64,000 nucleotides of DNA from G963663315 sp965214205. GTDB taxonomy: Bacteria; Pseudomonadota; Gammaproteobacteria; Arenicellales; Poriferihabitantaceae. The stretch lies in assembly GCA_965214205.1 (NCBI GenBank), contig OZ243941.1:1488001-1552000 (forward strand), in the 5' to 3' direction. The translations under genes were made by a program, and so were the position numbers. Shown one piece after another: positions 25,433 to 34,455 of this stretch; position 1 is the first letter of the stretch; every line of letters starts with the position of its first letter. Below the pieces are notes generated by a model. It searched no databases and was not told where the DNA came from. It was given only the letters and a program-made list of their open reading frames with translations.

Positions 25433-28179
25433 TGTCCGAGGTCGTGAATTTCATGTTGGACGGGCAGGCCGTCCGGGCCGATGCCGATGAGACCATCTGG
25501 CAGGCGGCAAAACGACAAGGCACGGAAATCCCCCATTTATGCTATTCGCCAAAGCCTGATTACCGCCCGGACGGGAATTGCCGGGCCTGCATGGTGGAGA
25601 TCGAAGGTGAACGGGTCCTCGCCGCTTCGTGTTTGCGTAAACCGACTGAAGGAATGGTGGTCAGGACCAATACCGACAAGGCGGTCCGGTCGCAGACCCT
25701 GGTTATGGAGTTGCTGGTCGCCGACCAGCCCCCCCGCGAAGTGGCTCACCAGCAGGATTCGCATCTGTGGCAGTGGGCCGACCGGCTGAATGTCACGACC
25801 AGCCGCTTCCCGAAAAGGGAGGCGCCGCCGGCGGATGCCAGTCATCCGGCCATGCATGTGGCGCTGGATGCCTGTATCCAGTGCAATCTGTGTGTTCGCG
25901 CCTGCCGCGAGGTGCAGGTGAACGATGTGATCGGCATGGCCTTGCGCGGCCACCAGGCCAGGATCGTTTTTGATTTTGATGACCCGATGGGTGAAAGCAC
26001 CTGTGTGGCTTGCGGTGAATGTGTGCAGGCCTGTCCCACCGGCGCCTTGATGGAGGCAACCATGGTGGATGAAAAGGGCATCGGGAAAACCGACCCTCTG
26101 AGCGAGACCGACAGCGTCTGTCCGTATTGCGGCGTCGGCTGCCAAATCACTTATCAAACCCGGAATAACGAGATCGTCGCTGTCCAGGGGCGGGATGGAC
26201 CGGCGAACCGGAACCGATTGTGTGTCAAGGGCCGGTTCGGTTTCGATTACGTCAAGCATCCCCATCGTTTGACCCGGCCATTGATCCGGCTCGACGGGGT
26301 TCCCAAGACGGCGGACGACGACCTCGACCCAGCCAATCCACTGACCCACTTCCGGGAGGCAAGCTGGGAGGAGGCGCTGGATCACGCCGCCCGCGGGCTG
26401 GCCAGGATCCGGGATCAGAAAGGCGGCAACGCCCTGGCCGGATTCGGTTCGGCAAAATGCAGTAACGAAGAAGCCTACCTGTTTCAAAAGCTGATCCGTT
26501 CGGGATTCGGCACCAACAATGTGGATCACTGCACCCGGCTCTGCCATGCCTCCTCGGTGGCGGCCCTGCTCGAAGGGATCGGTTCCGGCGCGGTTTCGGC
26601 GCCATTCAACGCGGTCGAGGATTCCGATTGCGTGGTGGTCATTGGCGCCAACCCGATCGGCAACCATCCGGTCGCGGCGACCTTTTTCAAGCAGGCGGCT
26701 GCGAAGGGAACGTTGATCGTGATGGACCCCAGAGGGACCCAGCTCCAGCGTCACGCGACCTGGACGCTGCAGTTCAATCCGGGCGCCGATGTGGCGATGC
26801 TGAACGGCATTTTGCATACCATTATTGATGAAGAGCTGTATGACTCTGAATATGTCGAGCGGCATACCGAAGGATTCGAAAACCTGAAGGCCCATATCCA
26901 GGAGTTCACCCCGGAAAGAATGGCGGCCATCTGCGGTATCGACGCTAATGTGCTACGTACTGTGGCCCGGACTTTCGCGACCGCGAAAGCGTCCATCATT
27001 TTCTGGGGGATGGGAGTGTCCCAGCATGTCCACGGTACCGATAACGCGCGTTGCCTGATTGCGCTTTCTCTGATTACCGGTCAAATCGGGAGGCCGGGAA
27101 CCGGATTGCATCCATTGCGCGGCCAGAATAATGTCCAGGGGGCCTCGGACGCCGGTTTGATTCCGATGATGCTGCCCGATTACCAGTTGGTCGAAAGCGA
27201 GAATGTGCGGGCCCGTTTTGAAGACGCGTGGGGAACGCCGCTGGACCCGCAAAAAGGACTGACCGTGGTTGAAGTGATGGACGCGATCCATGACGGCGAC
27301 ATTACCGGTATGTATATCATGGGTGAAAATCCGGCCATGTCGGACCCGGATCTGCGGCATGTACGCGAGGCGCTGGCCGGACTGGATCATCTGGTGGTGC
27401 AGGATCTGTTCCTGACCGAGACCGCGTTTTACGCGGATGTGATTCTGCCCGCTTCCGCCTGGCCGGAAAAGGACGGCACGGTGACCAATACCAATCGTCA
27501 GGTGCAAATGGGCAGAGCGGCGTTGAAGATGCCCGGAGACGCCCGCCAGGACTGGTGGATCATTTACGAACTTGGCAAACGAATTGGAATGGACTGGAGT
27601 TATGGCGGCCCCGGCGATGTGTTCGCGGAAATGGCCGGTATGATGCCGTCGCTCGACAACATATCCTGGCAGCGGGTGATGGATGAGAGTTCCGTGACCT
27701 ATCCGTGCGAAGCGCCGGACAGGAAGGGCAACGAGATTGTCTTTGTCGATGACTTCCCGACGATGAGCGGGAAAGGCCGACTGGTGCCCGCCAGCATCAT
27801 CCCGCCTGATGAAATGCCCGATGATGAGTATCCGATGATATTGACGACCGGACGCCAACTGGAACACTGGCATACCGGGACCATGACCCGGCGTTCAAAT
27901 GTGCTTGACCAGATTGAGCCTGAAGCCGTAGCCACACTGTCGCCGGCCGCATTGCAAAAAGCGAAGGCCCGAGTCGGCGGCAAGGTAGTGGTTTCCACGC
28001 GGCGGGGCGCCATCGAACTGAAAGCCCGTGTCGACGCATCCTTGCCCGATGACATTATTTTCATTCCGTTTTGCTTCGCGGAGGCGCCAGCGAATATCTT
28101 GACCAACCCGGCTTTGGACCCGGTCGGCAAGATACCGGAATTCAAGTTTTGCGCGGCTCGGGTGGAAGCATCCGGTTAG
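25432..28179 (+). CDS. Formate dehydrogenase alpha subunit (Mo/W-bis-MGD)
   Basis: 915 residues from GTG 25432, which has GGAGGA upstream. N-terminal [2Fe-2S] domain (PHLCYSP, GNCRACMVEIEG), then [4Fe-4S] pairs CIQCNLCVRAC and CVACGECVQACPTG, and the catalytic-domain cluster CPYCGVGC. The molybdenum ligand is a cysteine, not selenocysteine, in HCTRLCHASSV. The N-terminal His-Cys3 cluster found in some Fds/NuoG proteins is replaced by HQQDSHLWQWADRLNV with no cysteines, as in the soluble Fdh1A type. It oxidises formate to CO2, passing electrons to the fused gamma-beta subunit. Confidence 0.92.
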   Translation: MSEVVNFMLDGQAVRADADETIWQAAKRQGTEIPHLCYSPKPDYRPDGNCRACMVEIEGERVLAASCLRKPTEGMVVRTNTDKAVRSQTLVMELLVADQPPREVAHQQDSHLWQWADRLNVTTSRFPKREAPPADASHPAMHVALDACIQCNLCVRACREVQVNDVIGMALRGHQARIVFDFDDPMGESTCVACGECVQACPTGALMEATMVDEKGIGKTDPLSETDSVCPYCGVGCQITYQTRNNEIVAVQGRDGPANRNRLCVKGRFGFDYVKHPHRLTRPLIRLDGVPKTADDDLDPANPLTHFREASWEEALDHAARGLARIRDQKGGNALAGFGSAKCSNEEAYLFQKLIRSGFGTNNVDHCTRLCHASSVAALLEGIGSGAVSAPFNAVEDSDCVVVIGANPIGNHPVAATFFKQAAAKGTLIVMDPRGTQLQRHATWTLQFNPGADVAMLNGILHTIIDEELYDSEYVERHTEGFENLKAHIQEFTPERMAAICGIDANVLRTVARTFATAKASIIFWGMGVSQHVHGTDNARCLIALSLITGQIGRPGTGLHPLRGQNNVQGASDAGLIPMMLPDYQLVESENVRARFEDAWGTPLDPQKGLTVVEVMDAIHDGDITGMYIMGENPAMSDPDLRHVREALAGLDHLVVQDLFLTETAFYADVILPASAWPEKDGTVTNTNRQVQMGRAALKMPGDARQDWWIIYELGKRIGMDWSYGGPGDVFAEMAGMMPSLDNISWQRVMDESSVTYPCEAPDRKGNEIVFVDDFPTMSGKGRLVPASIIPPDEMPDDEYPMILTTGRQLEHWHTGTMTRRSNVLDQIEPEAVATLSPAALQKAKARVGGKVVVSTRRGAIELKARVDASLPDDIIFIPFCFAEAPANILTNPALDPVGKIPEFKFCAARVEASG

Positions 28180-28240
28180 CCGACCCGTTGCCCCGTTATC
28201 AGTAAAAAACCTCTTTCAACCCAGAACCAGTTAAATTCCA

Positions 28241-29908
28241 ATGAGTGATATAGAAATTGCCCGCGCGGCAGCGATCAAGCCTGTTTCGGAAATTGCGGAC
28301 AGGATTGGCATACCCGGTGAGGCGTTGTCGCCTTTCGGCCATACCAAGGCAAAAGTCAGCCTGGATTACATTGATTCACTGAAAGACAGGCCGGACGCGA
28401 AACTGATCCTGGTCACGGCGATTACCCCGACCCCCGCCGGTGAAGGCAAGACCACCACTTCGGTTGGCCTGACCGACGGCATGAACAAGATCGGGAAAAA
28501 TACTATGGTTTGCCTGCGTGAACCTTCGCTTGGCCCCTGTTTCGGAATGAAAGGGGGGGCTGCCGGCGGGGGCTACGCGCAGGTCATCCCGATGGAGGAC
28601 ATCAATCTTCACTTTACCGGTGATTTTCACGCGATCACATCGGCGCACAGCCTGCTTTCCGCGTTGATCGACAATCACATTTACTGGGGGAATGAAGCGG
28701 GGATAGATACGCGCCGGGTGGGATGGCGCCGGGTCGTGGACATGAACGACCGCGCTCTCCGGCAGATTACCAATTCTCTCGGCGGCATCGCCAACGGTTA
28801 CCCGCGCGAAGACGGATTCGACATTACCGTCGCGTCTGAAGTCATGGCTATTTTCTGTCTGTCGAAAAACCTGGAAGATCTGCAGGAACGTCTCGGCAGG
28901 ATTGTGATTGGCTATACCCGTGAGCGTAAGCCGGTACTGGCCTCGGCGGTGATGGGCCCCGGTCCGATGACGGTATTGCTGAAAGACGCGATTGCGCCCA
29001 ATCTGGTCCAGACCCTGGAACACAACCCCGCGTTTGTACACGGCGGGCCATTCGCCAATATCGCGCATGGCTGCAATTCCGTGATCGCCACCCGCGCGGC
29101 GATGAAAATGGCGGATTATGTGGTCACGGAAGCGGGCTTTGGCGCCGACCTCGGCGCGGAAAAGTTTTTTGACATCAAATGCCGTCAGGCCGGACTCGAA
29201 CCGGATGCCGTAGTACTGGTCGCCACCGTGCGGGCGCTCAAGATGCACGGCGGTGTCGGCAAGGACGACCTTACGAAAGAAAATGTCCAGGCGGTCCGGG
29301 ACGGCTGTGTCAATCTGGCGCGGCATATTGAAAACATCAAATCATTCGGGTTGCCGGTGGTGGTCGCGATCAATCAGTTCAGCGCTGATACCCCGGCGGA
29401 ACTGGCCGCGGTGCGGGAAGTCACGCAAGGATACGGCGTCCGCGCGATTGACGCCAACCACTGGGCCGAAGGCGGAAACGGAACGACCGAACTGGCTCAG
29501 GCCGTAGCGGATATGGCGGACAGCGGCGAAGCCCGGTTCACCACCACCTATCCCGATGAAATGCCGTTATGGGAAAAAATCGAAGCCGTCGCCACCAGAA
29601 TTTATCGCGCGGACGGCATCACCGCGGATCAGAAGACCAGGAATCAGATCGCTGATTTGCAGGCCGGCGGTTATGGCAACCTGCCCGTTTGTATCGCCAA
29701 GACGCAATACAGCTTCTCGACCGACCCCAACCGGAAAGGCGCGCCCACCGGGCATACCCTGACAGTGCGTGAAGTGCGGTTGTCCGCCGGCGCCGGTTTC
29801 GTAGTGGTGGTATGCGGAGACATCATGACCATGCCCGGCCTGCCCAGGGCGCCCGCCGCCAACCGCATCCGCATCAACGACCAAGGCGTTGTAGAAGGAT
29901 TGTTCTAG
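28241..29908 (+). CDS. fhs: Formate-tetrahydrofolate ligase
   Basis: 555 residues, the family length. P-loop TPTPAGEGKTTTSVGL near residue 70, followed by GPCFGMKGGAAGGGYAQV and HFTGDFHAITSAHSLLSALI. The enzyme makes 10-formyl-THF from formate, THF and ATP, or runs backwards to release formate and ATP. Placed 61 bases after the formate dehydrogenase operon, it links folate-bound one-carbon units to formate oxidation. In an organism that demethylates DMSP or betaines, it can carry methyl carbon to CO2 with ATP gain. Confidence 0.96.
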   Translation: MSDIEIARAAAIKPVSEIADRIGIPGEALSPFGHTKAKVSLDYIDSLKDRPDAKLILVTAITPTPAGEGKTTTSVGLTDGMNKIGKNTMVCLREPSLGPCFGMKGGAAGGGYAQVIPMEDINLHFTGDFHAITSAHSLLSALIDNHIYWGNEAGIDTRRVGWRRVVDMNDRALRQITNSLGGIANGYPREDGFDITVASEVMAIFCLSKNLEDLQERLGRIVIGYTRERKPVLASAVMGPGPMTVLLKDAIAPNLVQTLEHNPAFVHGGPFANIAHGCNSVIATRAAMKMADYVVTEAGFGADLGAEKFFDIKCRQAGLEPDAVVLVATVRALKMHGGVGKDDLTKENVQAVRDGCVNLARHIENIKSFGLPVVVAINQFSADTPAELAAVREVTQGYGVRAIDANHWAEGGNGTTELAQAVADMADSGEARFTTTYPDEMPLWEKIEAVATRIYRADGITADQKTRNQIADLQAGGYGNLPVCIAKTQYSFSTDPNRKGAPTGHTLTVREVRLSAGAGFVVVVCGDIMTMPGLPRAPAANRIRINDQGVVEGLF

Positions 29909-29930
29909 CTGAACCCGGTTATGGTATAAA
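29900..29930 (+). promoter_or_regulatory. Putative extended -10 promoter of the HisA-like gene
   Basis: TATAAA at 29925-29930 is preceded by TGG (extended -10 form), with a weak TTGTTC 19 bases further upstream at the end of fhs. It faces the HisA-like gene 70 bases away. Seen by eye; not tested. Confidence 0.3.
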
Positions 29931-29999
29931 CTCATTATCAATACAACAGCTCCGGAACATGAGCAAGGTTGTTTTACGGGTTTTTCCAGCGAGGCACTC

Positions 30000-30749
30000 A
30001 TGATAGTTTATCCAGATATCGAGTTACACAGGGGGCAGTGTGTAAATCTCAAGCATGGCAGTATAGAAGCCCCACAGGTATTCGACATATCCCCTCTGGA
30101 CGCGGCCAGGAAATTTGAGCGGAGCGGGGCCGAATGGCTGCATGTCGTCGATCTCGACGGAGTGTTCCAACATCAGGATCCCGCCGACAATTCCGACATC
30201 ATCAAACAGATTATCAGCCAGTCGAACATTCCGGTTCAGGTCGGCGGTGGTATCCGGTCTCTGACCGCGGTTCAGGGCTGGATGGCAAGCGGAGCCGAAC
30301 GAGTCGTGCTCGGCACGGCAGCCGTGGTGGACCAGAGGCTGGTTGAAACCTTATGCGCCGAATACCCCGACAAAATCGTGATCAGTATTGACGCGCGCGG
30401 CGGCAAGGTGGTTTCCCATGGCTGGAAGCATACCTCGACGTTCACCGCTCAGCAGTTGGCCAAACGATTCGAGCGATGCGGCGCCGCGGCGATTATCTAT
30501 ACCGATATTGATCGCTATGACGAATTGCCGGAAAGCAGCATGGCGAATACCACCCAGATGGGCACCGAACTGAGTTGCCCGGTGATTTCCAGCGGCACGG
30601 TTCGCAACCTGGATGACATCTCCATACTGGCGAATTTGCCGAACATAGCGGGAGCCGTGACCGGCTGGGCGCTGTTCAACGAAAAAATCTCGATCCAGGA
30701 CGCAGTCCAGGTCGCCCGCCAGAAACCGACCCAGGCCGACTTTCTGTGA
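30000..30749 (+). CDS. HisA-like TIM-barrel protein with altered phosphate loops
   Basis: 249 residues, full HisA length. Both catalytic aspartates of HisA-type isomerases are in place: Asp6 (MIVYPDIEL) and Asp131 (ISIDARGG), plus the N-terminal phosphate loop VGGGIRS. However, the second phosphate region differs: canonical YTDIxRDGTLxGxN is YTDIDRYDELPESSMANT here, canonical ASGGV is SSGTV, and CVRLxQG is CVNLKHG. No other histidine genes are nearby. It is probably a HisA paralogue with another substrate, or a divergent HisA; I cannot decide. It follows fhs by about 90 bases. Confidence 0.75.
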   Translation: MIVYPDIELHRGQCVNLKHGSIEAPQVFDISPLDAARKFERSGAEWLHVVDLDGVFQHQDPADNSDIIKQIISQSNIPVQVGGGIRSLTAVQGWMASGAERVVLGTAAVVDQRLVETLCAEYPDKIVISIDARGGKVVSHGWKHTSTFTAQQLAKRFERCGAAAIIYTDIDRYDELPESSMANTTQMGTELSCPVISSGTVRNLDDISILANLPNIAGAVTGWALFNEKISIQDAVQVARQKPTQADFL

Positions 30750-30760
30750 CGGACTGAGGT

Positions 30761-30788
30761 ATCACTCCCCCCTTGAGGGGGGAGTGAT
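30761..30788. terminator. 12-bp perfect hairpin between convergent genes
   Basis: ATCACTCCCCCC (30761-30772), loop TTGA, then GGGGGGAGTGAT (30777-30788). It lies 12 bases after the HisA-like gene stop and faces the convergent CoA-ligase gene. The stem is long and GC-rich but no T-run follows on either strand, so it may be a bidirectional terminator or mRNA-stabilising hairpin. Confidence 0.55.
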
Positions 30789-30906
30789 TGCACCCCATCA
30801 TATCAGCCGTTGCCTTGCGGCTCGGCTTGTCTCTGCGGTCTGCTGGTATTGCGCGGCCTTGCCGGCCTGCGGAGAGTGATTGGTTTTGCGGGCTTGTGCC
30901 ATGAGT

Positions 30907-32547
30907 TTACACTTCTCCGTTGGCTACCATTTCGCGGAGTTTGAATTTCTGGATTTTGCCGGTGGAGGTTTTTGGCAGTTCCAGGAATACGATGTGTTTC
31001 GGGCGTTTGTAGCCGGCCATGTTCTGTCTGCAAAATTCAATGATTTCCTCTGCGGTGGATTCTTCGCCGGGTTTCAGTTCGACAAACGCGCAGGGGGTTT
31101 CTCCCCATTTTTCATCCGGCTTGGCGACTACCGCGGCGGCGGCTACTTTCGGGAATTTGTAAAGCGCCGATTCGATTTCGATGGAGGAGATGTTTTCCCC
31201 GCCCGATATGATGATGTCCTTGAGTCGGTCCTTGACTTCCATGTAGCCGTCCGGGTGCGCTACCGCGAGGTCGCCGCTGTGGAACCAGCCGTCCCGGAAC
31301 GCTTCGGCGGTGGCTTCGGGGCTTTTGTAGTAGCCTTTCATGATCGGGTTGCCGCGGAGGACGATTTCCCCGATTGTCTGCCCGTCAGCCGGTACCCTTT
31401 CACCGGAATTGACGTCAATGACCCTGGCTTCCTGCATCATCGGGAACCGGACACCCTGCCGGGATTTGATCTCGGCTTGTTCTTCAGTGGTCAAATCCGA
31501 CCATTCGGTTCGCCAGTCACAGAACAAAACGTGTCCGAAGGTTTCGGTCAGGCCGTATACATGAATCACATTCAGTCCGAGTTGCTGGGTCTTTTCCAGT
31601 ACCTTGCTCGGCGGGGGAGCGCCGGCCGTCATTACCTGGACGGTATAGTCGGGGATATACTTGATCTCATCCGGCGCGTTGGCCAGCATGGCGAGGACAA
31701 TCGGGGCCGCGCCGAAATGGGTGATCTGGTGTTCGCGTATGGCGGAGAAAATGTTTTCGGCGCTGACCACCCGGTTGCAGATCAATGTCGCGCCCATCAG
31801 GGCCATGCTCCAGACATGCCCCCAGCCATTGCAATGGAACATCGGAACCGTATACAGGTAGCGGGCGAATTTCGGGATTTGCCAGGCCGCGACCGTACCC
31901 ATCGACATGAGGTATGAGCCGCGGTGATGATAGACCACGCCTTTGGGCTGTCCGCTGGTGCCTGAAGTGTAGTTCAGTGTCAGCGCTTCCCATTCGGATT
32001 CAGGCATGCCCCAGTCGCCGTTTTCGTCTCCGCTGTCGAGCAGTTCCTCGTAGGTCATGTCGCCGAGGCGTTCGCCGCCGGACTGTGGCGGTGGCGCCTG
32101 ATCGTCGATAATATCAACCACGACAGGCGGGTTGTCCAGTGTCTCCAGGGCTTTTGAAACCACATCGGAGAAGTGGGTATCGGTGATCAGGACGCGGGCG
32201 TCGCTGTGCGCGAGAATAAAGGCAATCGTGCCCACGTCCAGCCGGGTATTGATCGTGTTCAGTACCCCTCCGGACATTGGAACGCCGAAATGGGCTTCTG
32301 CCAGTTCCGGAGTATTGGCGGCCATTATGGATACGGTGTCGCCTTGTTTTACCCCCAGTTTTTTCAGTCCGTCAGCCAGTCTGCGGCATCGTTTCGAGAC
32401 TTCTTTCCAGGTTGAGGTCCGGTTGCCATACACGATCCCCGGATGGTCCGCGTAGACCTCGCTGGCGCGTTGCAGGAACGAAATTGGAGTGAGTTCCACA
32501 TAGTTGAGACCATTGATCTGGCCCAGGATGTCGTAATTTTGTTTCAT
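30907..32547 (-). CDS. Acyl-CoA ligase, DmdB-like (methylmercaptopropionate-CoA ligase candidate)
   Basis: 546 residues from ATG 32547, with AAAGG just upstream; the longer frame to 32643 is not conserved. AMP-binding motifs are NYTSGTSGQPKGV, the YGLTE loop (HVYGLTETFGH), GWFHSGDLAV and the C-terminal lysine TSTGKIQKFKLR. The sequence belongs to the medium-chain ligase group that contains DmdB, which activates 3-methylmercaptopropionate after DMSP demethylation. The assignment rests mainly on divergent pairing with the dmdA-like gene, 163 bases apart. A general short- or medium-chain fatty acid ligase is the alternative. Confidence 0.8.
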   Translation of the reverse strand: MKQNYDILGQINGLNYVELTPISFLQRASEVYADHPGIVYGNRTSTWKEVSKRCRRLADGLKKLGVKQGDTVSIMAANTPELAEAHFGVPMSGGVLNTINTRLDVGTIAFILAHSDARVLITDTHFSDVVSKALETLDNPPVVVDIIDDQAPPPQSGGERLGDMTYEELLDSGDENGDWGMPESEWEALTLNYTSGTSGQPKGVVYHHRGSYLMSMGTVAAWQIPKFARYLYTVPMFHCNGWGHVWSMALMGATLICNRVVSAENIFSAIREHQITHFGAAPIVLAMLANAPDEIKYIPDYTVQVMTAGAPPPSKVLEKTQQLGLNVIHVYGLTETFGHVLFCDWRTEWSDLTTEEQAEIKSRQGVRFPMMQEARVIDVNSGERVPADGQTIGEIVLRGNPIMKGYYKSPEATAEAFRDGWFHSGDLAVAHPDGYMEVKDRLKDIIISGGENISSIEIESALYKFPKVAAAAVVAKPDEKWGETPCAFVELKPGEESTAEEIIEFCRQNMAGYKRPKHIVFLELPKTSTGKIQKFKLREMVANGEV

Positions 32548-32710
32548 AACCTTTTTCAACCCGGTTGAAAATAAATCGTTGGGAGGCGCAGGGCAAATAT
32601 ACTTGAAACGGAAACAATAAGACAATTTGATTCCCAAAATCACAAATTACGGGCATAATCCTTGCCGCTTTTGGTAGTTGTGCAGTGATTCCGGTATCTG
32701 GTAAGCATCT

Positions 32711-33859
32711 ATGAAAAATTCTCAACTGGTTTTGTCCCGGCGAATCGGAAAAACCCCTTTTGAAGACCGTGTGTTCGAGCAGGGCGCGCGCATGTTTACC
32801 GTTTACAACCACATGCCGCTCGCGTCCATATTCCGGTCCGATCAGGAAGAGTACGAACATTTGTGCGAGCATGTGCAAATCTGGGATGTGTCGTGTCAGC
32901 GCCAGGTCGAAGTGGTCGGGCCCGATGCCCTGAAACTGATCGAACTGGTCACTCCGAGAGACATATCCCGGTGCCGGATCGGTCAGTGTATGTATGCGAT
33001 TCTGGTGGATGAGCGGGGCGGGATTGTGAATGATCCTCTTCTGATCAAACTGGCTGAGGACCGCTACTGGGTGTCGATTTCGGACTCCGGGGTTCTGTTA
33101 TGGTTAAAGGGGATTGCCTGCGGCCGGAATCTGAATGTGGAGGTGTTCATGCCCGATGTCAGTCCGTTGGCGATTCAGGGTCCGAAAGCCGATGATCTGA
33201 TGGCTGAAATAGTCGGTGAAGAAATCAGGGAGTTGAAATTTTTCTGGTATGACAGGCGCCGTATCGCGGATATGGACCTGGTCATAGCCAGATCCGGCTG
33301 GAGCGGTCAGGGTGGATTCGAAATTTATCTTGAGGATTCGACGAGGGGGCTGGCGCTGTGGGACGCGATCTGGGAAGTCGGGCAGAAGTATCATATTCGC
33401 GCTGGCTGCCCCAATCTGATTGATCGGATCGAACGGGGTTTGTTGTCGTATGGCAGTGACATGACGCTACAGGACAATCCGTATGAAATCGGGCTTGACC
33501 GCTTTTTCAGTCTGGAAAAGGACGCCGAATGCCTGTCCACAAAGGCGCTTGGCCGGATTTTGCGAGAGGGGATAAAGAATGCCCTGGTTTATGTATTTGT
33601 CAGTGGCGGGGAGTTGCCGTCACCACGCCATACCTGGGATTTGCTCGATAGCGGCGATAACCCGGTGGGGATTGTGACCAGTCTGGCGTATTCCAGAAAG
33701 TACGGTTCCAATATTGCTTTTGCGAAGGTCGAAGTCGGGTTCAGCGCTCCGGGGAATATTCTGTCTGTGGAACTTGAGTCCGGGGAAAGGCGTCAGGCGG
33801 AAGTGGTGACATGTGATTGGCGGCGGGTTGGTGGGCTGGTGAAAGAGAATCGGGGTTGA
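32711..33859 (+). CDS. dmdA: DMSP demethylase (DmdA) candidate, GcvT superfamily
   Basis: 382 residues of the aminomethyltransferase/GcvT fold. Sequence typical of the DmdA branch is seen: TPFEDRV, MFTVYNHMPLASIF, QIWDVSCQRQVEVVGPDAL, LVTPRDISRC and SGWSGQGGFEIY. DmdA moves a methyl group from DMSP to tetrahydrofolate, giving 5-methyl-THF and 3-methylmercaptopropionate. It is longer and differently motifed than glycine cleavage GcvT, and no gcvH or gcvP is near. The divergent CoA ligase would take the next step. DmdA has many non-DMSP relatives, so a tree is needed to settle the clade. Confidence 0.72.
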   Translation: MKNSQLVLSRRIGKTPFEDRVFEQGARMFTVYNHMPLASIFRSDQEEYEHLCEHVQIWDVSCQRQVEVVGPDALKLIELVTPRDISRCRIGQCMYAILVDERGGIVNDPLLIKLAEDRYWVSISDSGVLLWLKGIACGRNLNVEVFMPDVSPLAIQGPKADDLMAEIVGEEIRELKFFWYDRRRIADMDLVIARSGWSGQGGFEIYLEDSTRGLALWDAIWEVGQKYHIRAGCPNLIDRIERGLLSYGSDMTLQDNPYEIGLDRFFSLEKDAECLSTKALGRILREGIKNALVYVFVSGGELPSPRHTWDLLDSGDNPVGIVTSLAYSRKYGSNIAFAKVEVGFSAPGNILSVELESGERRQAEVVTCDWRRVGGLVKENRG

Positions 33860-33897
33860 CGGGCTGCTCGGCGCCCACCGTGTCCCCCCATCGGCTC

Positions 33898-34377
33898 TCA
33901 GGTGGGGAGTGATTTTTTCAGTTCTTCGTACATTTTGTAGTGGGTTTCTGTCATGCCGACGTTGCGGTAGGTTGACTGGGCGGCGGTGTTTTCCTTTTCC
34001 ACATACAGGCGATAGCCGCAGACATCGGGGTTTGTTCCGGCCAGTTCTTTCACTTTTTCATACAGGCGGCGGTAGATTCCCTTTCGCCGCCATCGGGGGA
34101 TCACGTAAACACTCTGTACCCACCAGAAGACGCCGTTGCGCCAGTCGCTCCATTCGGTGGTGATCATGAGCAATCCGACTATTTCCCGTTCGCTTTCGGC
34201 GATCAGGTAAAAGCCGAGATTCCGGTCCTGAATCATTCGCTGCGCGCCAGCCAGAGCGGTCTCCGAATCCAGCCTCGCGCCCTCAGTCTCGAATGCCATT
34301 TCCCGGTTGAAGTCGGCGATTTGCCGAGCGTCATCTGATGTGGCTTCGCGGATGTGGATTTCGTGTGTAGTGGGCAT
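33898..34377 (-). CDS. GNAT-family N-acetyltransferase
   Basis: 159 residues from ATG 34377. The frame runs back to 35334 but the upstream part is antisense to the beta-keto acid cleavage gene and is not real. It starts MPTTHEIHIREATSDDARQI. The acetyl-CoA-binding loop is VIPRWRRKGIYRRLY, followed by NTAAQSTYRNVGM, the usual GNAT C-terminal pattern. The acceptor is unknown. It is convergent with the dmdA-like gene and diverges from the carnitine operon. Confidence 0.85.
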   Translation of the reverse strand: MPTTHEIHIREATSDDARQIADFNREMAFETEGARLDSETALAGAQRMIQDRNLGFYLIAESEREIVGLLMITTEWSDWRNGVFWWVQSVYVIPRWRRKGIYRRLYEKVKELAGTNPDVCGYRLYVEKENTAAQSTYRNVGMTETHYKMYEELKKSLPT

Positions 34378-34455
34378 GTTTAATATAATCCTTGCAAGTC
34401 CGGTACTAAAGATGGAAAATTTTTGCCTTTCCTTTTTCTGCTTGAGGGCTATATC

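Noticed and set aside
25537..26895. Minus-strand 452-codon frame inside the formate dehydrogenase alpha gene
   Set aside because: Long frames opposite GC-rich coding sequence are expected; the plus strand encodes all metal-cluster motifs.
30803..31033. Basic, proline-rich minus-strand frame overlapping the CoA-ligase end
   Set aside because: Overlaps conserved ligase codons, low complexity, no ribosome site.
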